From Pyrinomonadaceae bacterium MAG19_C2-C3 (lineage in GTDB: Bacteria > Acidobacteriota > Blastocatellia > Pyrinomonadales > Pyrinomonadaceae): a DNA stretch of 64,000 nt. The position numbers were made by a program, and so were the translations under genes. Positions 56,117 to 64,000 of the stretch are shown here, in pieces. The notes below the pieces were generated by a model, which saw only the letters and a program-made list of their open reading frames with translations, searched no databases and was not told where the DNA came from. The stretch is taken from positions 1-64,000 of the forward strand of contig JANDLT010000013.1 in the NCBI GenBank assembly GCA_024330265.1, read 5' to 3'. Every line of letters begins with the position of its first letter. Positions within the stretch are counted from its first letter, which is position 1.

Positions 56117-57316
56117 ATGAAAGCGATATGTTGGTACGGTAAAGACGATGTGCGTGTGGACACCGTTCCTGACCCGAAGATTCTCAATCAGAGCGACGCC
56201 GTTATTAAAATCACCTCGACCGCGATTTGCGGTTCTGATTTGCACCTTCTCAACGGCTACATTCCGACAATGCAAAAGGGTGACATACTCGGTCACGAGT
56301 TTATGGGCATCGTCGAAGAAACAGGCAGCGAAGTTAAAAACCTGAAGCGCGGCGACCGTGTAGTCGTGCCGTTCACCATCTCATGTGGTAATTGTTTCTT
56401 CTGTCAGAAAGAGATGTTCAGCCTTTGCGACAACTCGAACCCGAACGCATGGATGGCAGAAAAACTTTACGGTTATTCGCCGTCAGGATTATTTGGTTTC
56501 TCACATATGATGGGCGGTTATGCGGGCGGGCAAGCGGAGTATGCGCGCGTCCCGTTTGCCGATGTCGGACCTATCAAAGTTCCCGATGAACTCGAAGACG
56601 AACAGGTTCTGTTTCTATCGGACATTTTCCCGACCGCATACATGGCGGCGGAGAATTGCCGTATCGAACCCGGCGATACGGTGGCGATCTGGGGCGCGGG
56701 TCCCGTTGGACTTCTCGCTATCAAATCCGCGTTTATGCTCGGCGCGGGGCGCGTCATCTCGATTGATTCGGTCGAAGAACGCATGGCTCTCGCGCGTCAG
56801 GCGGGCGCGGAAACGCTCGACTTCAATGATGAAGAGGGCGTGCTTGAATTATTGAAACAGAAGACGGGCGGGCGCGGACCAGATTCATGTCTCGATGCCG
56901 TCGGACTCGAAGCGCACGGCACGAGTATGGGGGCGATTTACGACCGTATCAAAGCGACGGCGTTTTTGGCGACTGACCGCCCGAACGCTTTGCGACAAGC
57001 GATTGTGGGATGTCGCAAAGGCGGAACGGTTTCCGTTCCCGGTGTCTATGGCGGCTTGTTGGACAAGATGCCGATAGGGGCGGCGTTCAATAAAGCCTTG
57101 ACGATAAAAATGGGACAAACGCACGTTCAGCATTATCTCAAGCCGCTTCTCGCGCGCATTAAAGGCGGCGAGATTGACCCGTCGTTTATCATCACGCACC
57201 GTATGCGTCTCGAAGATGCGCCCGAAGGCTATGCGAGTTTCAAACATAAGCAGGACAACTGCATCAAGATTGTCTTGAAGCCGGGTCAATCGGCAGCAAC
57301 AACCAACGGTCACTAA
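56117..57316 (+). CDS. Zinc-dependent alcohol dehydrogenase (formaldehyde dehydrogenase-like MDR)
   Basis: 399 residues, medium-chain dehydrogenase. Catalytic zinc: Cys in [11 protein letters not shown] and the His-Glu of [12 protein letters not shown]; structural zinc: [18 protein letters not shown]-binding fold: [17 protein letters not shown]. The pattern and length match the glutathione-independent formaldehyde dehydrogenase type. The true substrate cannot be fixed by eye. AAGGGGG precedes the start. Linked in order with the SDR and GH1-RmlD genes. Confidence 0.92.
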   Translation: MKAICWYGKDDVRVDTVPDPKILNQSDAVIKITSTAICGSDLHLLNGYIPTMQKGDILGHEFMGIVEETGSEVKNLKRGDRVVVPFTISCGNCFFCQKEMFSLCDNSNPNAWMAEKLYGYSPSGLFGFSHMMGGYAGGQAEYARVPFADVGPIKVPDELEDEQVLFLSDIFPTAYMAAENCRIEPGDTVAIWGAGPVGLLAIKSAFMLGAGRVISIDSVEERMALARQAGAETLDFNDEEGVLELLKQKTGGRGPDSCLDAVGLEAHGTSMGAIYDRIKATAFLATDRPNALRQAIVGCRKGGTVSVPGVYGGLLDKMPIGAAFNKALTIKMGQTHVQHYLKPLLARIKGGEIDPSFIITHRMRLEDAPEGYASFKHKQDNCIKIVLKPGQSAATTNGH

Positions 57317-57338
57317 ACTTCACGGAGGTTAAACCTAA

Positions 57339-57500
57339 ATGACACAAAGCGAAGAAGACAAAGAACAAGTAACGACCGCGCACGACACCACCGCAACGCA
57401 AGCGGGCGATCCGGGCAGAACGCCGGGCAGTGCCGAAGGCGACGAAGCGACGGTTGACGAAGCACTGGAGCAGCATGAGGCGAAAGAATCAAAAGACTAA
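57339..57500 (+). CDS. Small acidic disordered protein
   Basis: 53 residues starting MTQSEEDKEQVTTAHDTT and ending EQHEAKESKD. Strong ribosome site (GGAGGTT, 8 bases before the ATG). Composition is almost all polar and acidic with no hydrophobic core, so it is probably unstructured. It lies between the alcohol dehydrogenase and a terminator. Small hydrophilic proteins of this sort occur in stress loci; the role is unknown. Confidence 0.65.
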   Translation: MTQSEEDKEQVTTAHDTTATQAGDPGRTPGSAEGDEATVDEALEQHEAKESKD

Positions 57501-57524
57501 ATCGTTTCTCTAAAAACTTAAATT

Positions 57525-57570
57525 CAATCGCTCCCGATTCTCACACCAAAGACGGGAGCGATTGAGTTTC
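57525..57570 (+). terminator. Terminator inside the envelope-stress locus
   Basis: CAATCGCTCCCG / CGGGAGCGATTG with a 22-base loop, followed by AGTTTCC. It separates the alcohol dehydrogenase unit from the SDR unit. Confidence 0.65.
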
Positions 57571-57616
57571 CAACTGACACAAAATCTTAACTCTCTCGAA
57601 CAAGGGGTCAAAAATA

Positions 57617-58492
57617 ATGCCGGAAGAAAAAGATGACGCACAGGAACAACTCCAGCCACCACAACATCAAGACCATCAGCCGGGTATTGAGAGCGAGATG
57701 ACGCCGCGCCCTGACGCCGTTGACGAAACGCGACGGGCAAGCGGAAAACTCGCGGGCAAAGTCGCGCTTATCACCGGCGGCGATAGCGGCATAGGGCGCG
57801 CCGTCGCCGCGCTGTTTGCTAAGGAAGGTGCGGATGTCGCCATCAGTTATCTTAACGAAGACGCGGACGCCGAAGAAACCAAACATCTTGTTGAAGCCGA
57901 AGGGCGCAAGTGCATACTTATCGCGGGCGACATCGGTGATGAACAAGTTTGCCGTGACGCGGTTGAGCGCACGGCGAAGGAACTCGGCGCGCTCGACATT
58001 CTCGTCAATAACGCCGCCGAACAACACCCGCAAGATTCCATCGAAGACATCACCGCCGAACAGCTTGAGCGCACGTTTCGCACAAACATTTTCTCAATGT
58101 TCTTTATGACCAAAGCCGCTTTGAAACACTTCAAAGAAGGCAGTGCGATTATCAACACCGCTTCGGTCACGGCGTTCAAAGGCAGCCCGTCGCTGCTCGA
58201 TTACTCGGCAACGAAAGGTGCGATTGTCGCCTTCACGCGCTCGCTCTCGCAGTCACTGGTTGAGAAAGGGATTCGCGTTAATTCCGTCGCTCCGGGTCCG
58301 GTGTGGACGCCTCTGATTCCTTCGACGTTTCCCGAAGAGAAGGTGGCGCAGTTCGGTAAAGACGTACCTATGAAACGTCCCGGTCAGCCCGAAGAAATCG
58401 CACCCGCATACCTCTATCTGGCGTCGAAAGATTCGGCGTACATGAGCGGTCAAACCTTACACTTAAACGGCGGCGAAATCGTCAATGGTTGA
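57617..58492 (+). CDS. Short-chain dehydrogenase (YdaD/YghA-like general stress SDR)
   Basis: 291 residues with a polar Pro/Gln-rich N-terminal extension of about 45 residues typical of this subgroup. NADP-binding GGDSGIGRAVAALF, NNAAEQ, and the catalytic Ser-Tyr-Lys in SVTAFKGSPSLLDYSATKG. The C-terminal motif MSGQTLHLNGG is standard. It overlaps the frame of the GH1-RmlD gene by four bases at most (true start of that gene is 58546). These SDRs are induced by stress in bacilli and enterics. Confidence 0.92.
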   Translation: MPEEKDDAQEQLQPPQHQDHQPGIESEMTPRPDAVDETRRASGKLAGKVALITGGDSGIGRAVAALFAKEGADVAISYLNEDADAEETKHLVEAEGRKCILIAGDIGDEQVCRDAVERTAKELGALDILVNNAAEQHPQDSIEDITAEQLERTFRTNIFSMFFMTKAALKHFKEGSAIINTASVTAFKGSPSLLDYSATKGAIVAFTRSLSQSLVEKGIRVNSVAPGPVWTPLIPSTFPEEKVAQFGKDVPMKRPGQPEEIAPAYLYLASKDSAYMSGQTLHLNGGEIVNG

Positions 58493-58545
58493 TAACCGCG
58501 ACCGTGACAGTAAGGCATGGCACAGGCGACCGGAGAACGAAATCT

Positions 58546-60924
58546 ATGTCCAAGTACGAAGCGCAGTACGAAGCGCAACACGCGACTCTTGATAGCGCGT
58601 TCGCACCCACGCCGTTGTTCACGGCTTCCACTCAACCGCCACTGGAAATTTGGGCGGGAGTCGAATGCACGGTCAATCGCGTCAAGGATTATTACCACGA
58701 CCAACTCGAACTCTCCGGTCACGCCGCTCGCCTCCCAGACCTCGAAGCCTTCGCCGCGCTCGGCGTTAAAACCGTGCGCTATCCGGTATTGTGGGAGCGA
58801 AGCGTCGAACGCGCGGATGATAAAACATGTCGCCCGGATGCGGTACGGTGGACGAATGAACGTCTCGCGCGCCTTCGTGAGTTAGACATAAATCCGATTG
58901 GCGGGCTTGTGCATCACGGCAGCGGAGCGCGCGGTACGAATTTAATGGACGAGCGTTTTCCCGAACTGCTCGCCGCTTACGCGCGCCGCGTTGCCGAAAG
59001 ATACCCTTGGGTTTCGGCTTATACACCCATCAACGAACCGCTCACGACCGCGCGCTTTTCCGGTCTTTACGGCTTGTGGTATCCGCACAAACACAACGCG
59101 CGTTCGTTCGTGCGCGCGTTGCTCGTGCAGTGTCGCGCGACGGTGTTGGCGATGCGCGAGATTCGTCAAGTTAATTCAGCCGCGCAGTTGATTCAGACCG
59201 AAGACTTGAGCAAGACGTGGAGTACGCCGCCGCTTCGTTATCAAGCCGAATTTGAAAACGAACGTCGCTGGCTGACCTTCGATTTACTATGTGGCAGAGT
59301 CACACGCGCGCACCCGCTCTGGAAGTTTTTGCGCGACGTGGGCGGAGCGACCGAAGCCGAACTCTGGTGGTTTGCGGAAAATCCATGCCCGCCCGATGTT
59401 TTCGGTTTTAATTATTACTTGGGAAGTGAACGCTTCCTCGACCATCAATCAGGACGCTACCCCGCGCACGCACGCGGAGGCAACGGGCGTCACGTTTATG
59501 CCGACACCGCCGCGACGCGCGTGCGTGCCGAAGGCTTCGCGGGCGTCGGCGGCTTGCTTAGTGAAGCGTGGCAAAGATACGAACGCCCGCTTGCCTTAAC
59601 CGAAGTTCACAACGGATGCACGCGCGAGGAACAGTTGCGCTGGTTCGTCGAAACTCATGGTGAAGTGCAAAAACTCCGCCGCGCACAGGTTGACGTGCGC
59701 GCGATAACCGCATGGTCATGGCTCGGTTCGTTCAACTGGAACGTGCTTCTAACCCATCAAACAGACCATTACGAACCCGGTGTTTTTGACGTGCGTGCTT
59801 CGTGTCCGCGCCCGACGATTGTCGCCCGCGCCGTCGAACATCTCGCACACGGGCGGGCGTTTAATCATCCGGTCTTGGACGTTAAAGGTTGGTGGCATCG
59901 CCCTCTGCGCTTCAAATATAACTTCGCGGTGTCCGACACGGGCAAGCGCATCGAAGCACCCGCGAACGCCGATTGGCGCACGACCACGGAGACTTGGAAA
60001 TCTGCCCGTCCGCTTCTCATCACCGGCGCGAGCGGTACATTGGGACGCGCATTCGCCAAGCTGTGCCAACAACGCGGCTTGGCTTATCGCCTCGTGTCGC
60101 GCCGTGAAATGGACATCGCCGACCCGCATTCAGTTGAGCGGATGATTACGGAAACAAAACCTTGGGCAATCATCAACACCGCCGGATTCGTGCGCGTTGA
60201 CGACGCCGAATTTGAAAGCGACGCTTGCTTTCGTGAAAACACCGACGGCGCGGCGACGCTTGCCGCGATGTGTCGCGCGCATAACACACGTCTCGTCACC
60301 TTCTCATCCGACCTTGTTTTCGACGGCGAACAGACCGCGCCTTACATTGAGAGCGACACGCCGCGCCCGCTTAACGTTTACGGAGAAAGTAAATTGCTTG
60401 CCGAACGTCGCGTGTTGGAGATTCTGCCCTCTGCGCTGGTGATTCGCACAAGTGCTTTTTTCGGTTTGTGGGACGAACACAATTTCTTAATTCATGCCTT
60501 GCGCCACGTCGCCAAAGGGCAGACCTTCGCCGCCCCCGACGATGTGCGAATCACGCCGACCTTCGTTCCCGACCTCGTTCACGCCACGCTCGATTTATTG
60601 ATTGACGGCGAACGCGGCATCTGGCATTTGACCAACAGCGACGGGGACATGACGTGGGCGGAATTTGCGCGTCGCGCCGTTGAAGCCGCGAACATGGACG
60701 CGGCTTTAATTGAACCGCGACCCGTCGCCACCTTCGACTTCGCGGCACGCCGACCCGTCAACACCGCGCTTGCGAGTGAGCGCGGCTTTAATCTTTTACC
60801 GAAACTCGATGCCTCGATTGCGCGCTTCTTAAACGAATGCGAAATCCAGTGGCAACCTGCTTCCGCAACTGAACCCGTCATCGCCCTACCCCGCGCGCTG
60901 GCGGCGGCAAACGCTTCGACGTAG
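58546..60924 (+). CDS. Fusion: GH1-like glycosidase with RmlD-like sugar-nucleotide reductase
   Basis: 792 residues from the ATG at 58546 (GGAGA 8 bases before). Residues 1 to about 470 are a GH1-like barrel with the acid/base Glu164 in YTPINEPLTTARF and a nucleophile Glu353 in ALTEVHNG. Residues about 490-770 are an RmlD-type short-chain reductase: LLITGASGTLGRAF, NTAGFVRVDDAEFESDA, the active-site VFDGEQTAPY and YGESKLLAE. RmlD makes dTDP-L-rhamnose. Joining a glycosidase to a nucleotide-sugar reductase suggests coupled work on a rhamnose-type sugar for the surface glycan. The two halves are normally separate enzymes. Confidence 0.88.
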   Translation: MSKYEAQYEAQHATLDSAFAPTPLFTASTQPPLEIWAGVECTVNRVKDYYHDQLELSGHAARLPDLEAFAALGVKTVRYPVLWERSVERADDKTCRPDAVRWTNERLARLRELDINPIGGLVHHGSGARGTNLMDERFPELLAAYARRVAERYPWVSAYTPINEPLTTARFSGLYGLWYPHKHNARSFVRALLVQCRATVLAMREIRQVNSAAQLIQTEDLSKTWSTPPLRYQAEFENERRWLTFDLLCGRVTRAHPLWKFLRDVGGATEAELWWFAENPCPPDVFGFNYYLGSERFLDHQSGRYPAHARGGNGRHVYADTAATRVRAEGFAGVGGLLSEAWQRYERPLALTEVHNGCTREEQLRWFVETHGEVQKLRRAQVDVRAITAWSWLGSFNWNVLLTHQTDHYEPGVFDVRASCPRPTIVARAVEHLAHGRAFNHPVLDVKGWWHRPLRFKYNFAVSDTGKRIEAPANADWRTTTETWKSARPLLITGASGTLGRAFAKLCQQRGLAYRLVSRREMDIADPHSVERMITETKPWAIINTAGFVRVDDAEFESDACFRENTDGAATLAAMCRAHNTRLVTFSSDLVFDGEQTAPYIESDTPRPLNVYGESKLLAERRVLEILPSALVIRTSAFFGLWDEHNFLIHALRHVAKGQTFAAPDDVRITPTFVPDLVHATLDLLIDGERGIWHLTNSDGDMTWAEFARRAVEAANMDAALIEPRPVATFDFAARRPVNTALASERGFNLLPKLDASIARFLNECEIQWQPASATEPVIALPRALAAANAST

Positions 60925-60974
60925 AAAATGAAATTGTCACCTGACAAGTAATAGCCATGCAAAAGCCCGCGCTG

Positions 60975-61005
60975 CTTGACGCTATCACGAACCGTTTGCT
61001 ATAAA
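60975..61005 (+). promoter_or_regulatory. Possible promoter of tRNA-Asn
   Basis: TTGACG (60975-60980) and TATAAA (61000-61005), spacing 19 bases, about 50 bases before the tRNA. The spacing is longer than ideal. Confidence 0.4.
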
Positions 61006-61057
61006 AACCGTCCGCGTTGATTTGCTTTTAACTTGAGTCCAAATTAACGCGGTTCAT

Positions 61058-61129
61058 TCCGCAGTAGCTCAATGGCAGAGCACCCGGCTGTTAACCGGGG
61101 GGTTGTAAGTTCGAGTCTTACCTGCGGAG
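61058..61129 (+). tRNA. tRNA-Asn (anticodon GTT)
   Basis: 72 bases. Acceptor TCCGCAG / CTGCGGA, D-arm AGCTCAATGGCAGAGC, anticodon stem CCCGG...CCGGG with loop CTGTTAA, T-arm GTTCGAGTC, discriminator G, no encoded CCA. The integrase at 61264-62436 points at its 3' end. Confidence 0.95.
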
Positions 61130-61136
61130 TTCTAAG
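61100..61136. other. Likely attachment site at the 3' end of tRNA-Asn
   Basis: Tyrosine integrases next to a tRNA usually recombine at its 3' half. Here the tRNA end GTTCGAGTC...CTGCGGAG plus the first flanking bases would be one border of the island. The other border lies beyond the window, so the exact core cannot be read. Confidence 0.4.
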
Positions 61137-61137
61137 T

Positions 61138-61180
61138 AAAAAGCCCTAACCCAATGTTTATATGGGTCAGGGCTTTTTCT
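61138..61180 (+). terminator. Terminator after tRNA-Asn
   Basis: AAAAAGCCCTAACCCA / TGGGTCAGGGCTTTTT, 16 pairs (one mismatch) with a 9-base loop. Confidence 0.85.
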
Positions 61181-61263
61181 TTAAGTAAATCGAAAATTTT
61201 ATTCGTAGCAGGATTGCACCAAGTTGCACCGGATTGCACGATTGGCACTAATGGAGTCACAAA

Positions 61264-62436
61264 TTAGTCACTTAAATCCATAGCGCGGTTTATTAAAGAT
61301 GCTGAAGCCTGCGCCGCTAATAGCCGGCTTGAGTCTGTCGCGTGGACATAGCGGGATGTTTCAGTTATCGAAGCGTGTCCCGCAAAATCCCGTACAGTCG
61401 CGATATCTACGCCTGAATGTAATAAAAATGATAAGCAGGTGTGCCGAAGGTCATGTGGCGACCATCCGCCTTCAACTTTGCGCCCGTAAGGAATGCCGCA
61501 TTCGGTTGAAATTGTTTCAAGCGTTTTACGGATATTATGATCCCTTATCGCAAAAGCGTGAGTGGCAGAACCTAACCCTTCGGCCTTTCGCTTCATCAAT
61601 AATTCAACGACTGCGGGTACAAGAATCGTGCGCCACTTTTTAGTTTTGTAAGCGTAGAGATCTATCGTACCGGCTTTAATGTGAATGCGATTCCACATGA
61701 TTCCAGATGTTTGTTGCTTTCTAACAACGGTCGATACGATTTCATCAAAGCGCCCCCCCGCGCCTAAAGCTATTAAAAAGAAGTCGAGTACATCACGGTT
61801 AGCGGGATTGGCAGCAAGCGCAGTCGTTAAAAGCTTAATTTCTTCTGGCGTTAAAATACGCATGCGCCCGGCACTCACATCTTTGCCTAGCGGTCGTTTC
61901 GGCGAACGATAGCCGGCAAGCGCATCCACGTTTGTATCCCGCGCATGATTGATTGCAGCGATAATCGAATTTATACGCCGCGCGATTGACGATTTAGATA
62001 CGCTGCGTTTCGTTTCGCTAAGCACGTATGCGGTAAGGTCATCCCGCGTTATCGTGGTTAGCAAACGGTCGCGCCCGGCTTGATCTGCCCAATCACGAAT
62101 CGGATTCAACTGCGCTTTGTTTCGGTGTAGATAGTCGGCACCGTAATCGGATTCCCATTGCGCTTCCTTCTGGCGAATATACGCATCCGTAGCTTCTCCA
62201 ACCGTCGGTGATTTCAAAGGCTTAGATACTTCAATCCCATGCTTACGCGCCCGCGTGTCAAGCGTTAAACGCGCTACCGCCGCGTCCGCTTCCGCTTTCG
62301 TCGCAAAGCCGCTTGCCGCCTTGCGTTTTAATACACCGTCACTATCCGCAACCCTTATGCGGTAACACCAGCACTTCCCGAACCGTGCGGTTTCTTCTTG
62401 CCAAACGCCATAACGAGTGATTTGCTTTTTAGCCAT
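61264..62436 (-). CDS. Tyrosine recombinase (phage-type integrase)
   Basis: 390 residues. An N-terminal AP2-like arm-binding part (GKCWCYRIRVADSDGV), a core-binding SAM-like domain (about 80-175), and the catalytic domain with Arg229 (AGGRFDEIV), Lys near 265, His328-x-x-Arg331 (SPHDLRHTC), His354 (FAGHAS) and Tyr363 (SRYVHATD). All catalytic residues are present, so it should be active. It inserts or excises an element at the tRNA-Asn end. Codon use is more mixed than in the genes to the left. Confidence 0.93.
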   Translation of the reverse strand: MAKKQITRYGVWQEETARFGKCWCYRIRVADSDGVLKRKAASGFATKAEADAAVARLTLDTRARKHGIEVSKPLKSPTVGEATDAYIRQKEAQWESDYGADYLHRNKAQLNPIRDWADQAGRDRLLTTITRDDLTAYVLSETKRSVSKSSIARRINSIIAAINHARDTNVDALAGYRSPKRPLGKDVSAGRMRILTPEEIKLLTTALAANPANRDVLDFFLIALGAGGRFDEIVSTVVRKQQTSGIMWNRIHIKAGTIDLYAYKTKKWRTILVPAVVELLMKRKAEGLGSATHAFAIRDHNIRKTLETISTECGIPYGRKVEGGWSPHDLRHTCLSFLLHSGVDIATVRDFAGHASITETSRYVHATDSSRLLAAQASASLINRAMDLSD

Positions 62437-62518
62437 AAAGCTTAGTCTAGCGTGAAAGCTAGAATCTTTTCCAGCGTATATTTACTCTCAAGCGCGTGAG
62501 AGTTAATGTCACGCGCCT

Positions 62519-62842
62519 ATGGCTACAAGCATCAAACCCTACCACGATATTCCCAATGATGAGTTACACAAAACGCGCGGTTTAGTAATCGTAGTTCGCG
62601 GTACGCCACGCGAAGATCGACCCGAACTTTTGGATTCTGAACCGATAACGATATGCCGGTACGGATGGCTCGCATTCGTATTACCGGTACTAATTCGTGA
62701 TGCACTCGACATCCCAGGCGCGCAGTTTCAGTGGTATGAATTGAGTACCGCAAGTAACCATGTTTTGGATTCCGTAAAAGCCCGTATGCGGGAATCCGAG
62801 GAGATTAATCTTTATCTTTTCCGCTTGGAAAATAAGTTTTGA
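62519..62842 (+). CDS. Island hypothetical protein
   Basis: 107 residues. It has a short hydrophobic stretch (YGWLAFVLPVLIRDAL) in an otherwise polar chain and a helical C-terminus (NHVLDSVKARMRESEEINLYL). The gene uses many AT-rich codons. It is divergent from the integrase with an 82-base gap, and no good ribosome site is seen. An island regulator or excisionase is possible but no HTH is visible. Confidence 0.5.
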   Translation: MATSIKPYHDIPNDELHKTRGLVIVVRGTPREDRPELLDSEPITICRYGWLAFVLPVLIRDALDIPGAQFQWYELSTASNHVLDSVKARMRESEEINLYLFRLENKF

Positions 62843-62896
62843 TAGATGTGAAAATAGTCCTGGACTCTTACGCTGTTTAGAGTTACATGTGTACCC

Positions 62897-63376
62897 ATGA
62901 ATACACAATCAAACACTCCAAACCCAATCACGTTTTTAGGTATCGAAGAAGTACCGCCGGCTAAGAAATTCGTTGTTTACGCGACTACGGAAGCGGTCGA
63001 TATCGACGGCGTACCGTTAAAGAAAATTCCTTTATGTTTAGTCGAAGATGTTGATACCAATCTCACCGATGCGCTAATCGCAGGTGGGAACATTTACCAT
63101 GCCGATGATTGGTTTATTGAATATGAAGATGCGCGTGGTGTATCCGAGCGAGATCTTGCGATTCTTAAAATCGGAATGCCGGAAGGTAGCGCATGGAACA
63201 TTTTTATGCCGACACCGCCGCCAGCTACCGAATGGGCAGAGTTCATTTGTTTGCCGGAAGGCGTCTGCACGGCTTGTGGTGGGCTAGGCTACTTAACTAT
63301 GGACTGCTGCGCTGGTGGTGAAAAGTACGAACTACACGGCGATTGTGATGCGTGCGAGGGCGATGGAACTATATGA
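62897..63376 (+). CDS. Island protein with DnaJ-like CxxCxGxG pairs
   Basis: 159 residues. The N-terminal 120 residues look like a mixed alpha/beta domain without known motifs (KKFVVYATTEAVDIDGV, IYHADDWFIEYEDARGV). The C-terminus has two Cys pairs, CTACGGLGYL and CDACEGDGT, like the zinc-binding repeats of DnaJ but with only two of four units. Low-GC codons. Such short zinc tails occur on phage and plasmid proteins. Function not known. Confidence 0.6.
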   Translation: MNTQSNTPNPITFLGIEEVPPAKKFVVYATTEAVDIDGVPLKKIPLCLVEDVDTNLTDALIAGGNIYHADDWFIEYEDARGVSERDLAILKIGMPEGSAWNIFMPTPPPATEWAEFICLPEGVCTACGGLGYLTMDCCAGGEKYELHGDCDACEGDGTI

Positions 63377-63429
63377 TTTGCGATTCGCATGTCGTAATCT
63401 AAAACCCGAACCGATTCACTAATCGGTGA

Positions 63430-64000
63430 TTAGAACGGGTAACTGGCACTGTAGTTATCGCGGTTATAGTCGGCGTTAGCCCGCGACTGCGCCGCCACAC
63501 GCCAGACGTAGAACACTTCGCTACCCTGCTGAATGATCGCACACAGTGCGCCGGCAGGTGTTGTCGTCGGCGGGAATATATCCATAACCTTGACGTTAGG
63601 ATCAAGAGTACCGGTACCGAGATTAGTTCCGGCTATATTACGAATACGCGGGTCAGATCCCATCTGTGCAATGATATTATCGCTGCCGGTTCTTGCGTTT
63701 GAATCGAGCGTTGATTCGGCAGTTGCAAGGGGAAGCGATGTCCCGGCAGCGGGCATTGTTGCGGACGTGAATATACCGAATGCTTCAAAGCCATTATCGA
63801 TTGATTGATGTCTCGGTTGTGGATTGACTTGCTCAACCCACCACTTTTGGTAGCCGGCAGTGCGGCGAGTAACCGGTGTTATCCACTTAGCATGTGGCAT
63901 CACGATAGTAGCGTTGCTTGAGTTAAACGCCGCTTCACGATGTCCCGGCAAATCATACGCACCACTCGTGGCATCCCATACCGAATCCCATCCATAAGAA
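63430..64000 (-). CDS. C-terminal part of an island protein cut by the window end
   Basis: The frame ending at 63430 is open to the last base of the window, so the TTG at 63951 is not a real start. At least 190 residues are visible: a Trp/Tyr-rich N-terminal part (YGWDSVWDATSGAYDLPGH, KWWVEQVNPQ), then Gly/Ala/Thr-rich stretches (TSATMPAAGTSLPLATAEST), ending DNYSASYPF. No membrane segment or catalytic motif. Its composition would suit a phage or surface structural protein, but this is a guess. It is convergent with the DnaJ-like gene. Confidence 0.6.
   Translation of the reverse strand, partial: SYGWDSVWDATSGAYDLPGHREAAFNSSNATIVMPHAKWITPVTRRTAGYQKWWVEQVNPQPRHQSIDNGFEAFGIFTSATMPAAGTSLPLATAESTLDSNARTGSDNIIAQMGSDPRIRNIAGTNLGTGTLDPNVKVMDIFPPTTTPAGALCAIIQQGSEVFYVWRVAAQSRANADYNRDNYSASYPF

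Noticed and set aside
62519-62842. Island gene next to the integrase as an excisionase
   Set aside because: No helix-turn-helix or winged-helix pattern could be seen, so no function is given.

Overview
The window reads as a chromosomal stretch of a GC-rich, Gram-negative-type soil or freshwater bacterium, most likely an acidobacterium of the Blastocatellia type. This is inferred from the style of the genes: a winged-helix regulator fused to a membrane segment and a TolB-like propeller, a PEP-CTERM protein, Asn-rich lipoproteins full of NAN/GN repeats, large secreted proteins with CSLREA, beta-helix and carboxypeptidase-regulatory domains, and very many palindromic repeats. No rRNA and no CRISPR array is seen. 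Two tRNA genes are present, Arg(ACG) and Asn(GTT).

Layout. 1-4.1 kb holds a two-component signalling cluster: the C-terminal Hpt domain of a gene cut by the window edge, a receiver-histidine kinase, and a receiver/HD-GYP/HDOD protein. 4.2-11.6 kb holds an M16 zinc protease, a small membrane protein, four small coiled-coil proteins around thyA, and a type II NADH dehydrogenase. 11.8-20.6 kb is housekeeping (rpsO, pnp, glyQS, cca) interrupted by a PEP-CTERM protein and an OmpA-like secreted protein. 20.6-26.7 kb holds the winged-helix/propeller regulator, a small HTH-like protein, and a run of secreted proteins (collagen-like, S74-chaperone tail-like, carboxypeptidase-regulatory). 27-29.6 kb is an NfeD-flotillin pair. 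30.2 kb carries a REP-associated Y1 transposase with its hairpins. 30.9-39.6 kb holds an acyl-CoA dehydrogenase, a 1680-residue secreted subtilase-like protein, a DMT permease and an iron-trafficking protein. 39.9-46.6 kb holds two lipoproteins and three amidohydrolase paralogues, of which only the middle one keeps the metal-binding HxH. 46.7-51.8 kb holds small membrane proteins, tRNA-Arg, an S1/P1 nuclease and a von Willebrand lipoprotein. 52.2-60.9 kb is one collinear locus: glycosyltransferase, glf, SRPBCC protein, Zn-alcohol dehydrogenase, SDR, and a GH1-RmlD fusion. It is probably a cell-surface glycan and stress locus. 61.1 kb onward is an integrated island: tRNA-Asn, a tyrosine integrase pointing at it, and AT-richer unknown genes running off the window.

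The most unusual content is the repeats. At least six families of palindromic or hairpin elements lie in the gaps. They include two copies of a MITE-like element with terminal inverted repeats and clear target duplications. Different families share a hairpin module with a TTCA or TGAA loop whose stems change in a compensatory way. Heptamer-armed palindromes sit at gene ends, and two are inserted in frame inside the winged-helix regulator. The Y1 transposase at 30.2 kb is flanked by hairpins of the same design and is the obvious candidate for moving at least part of this set.
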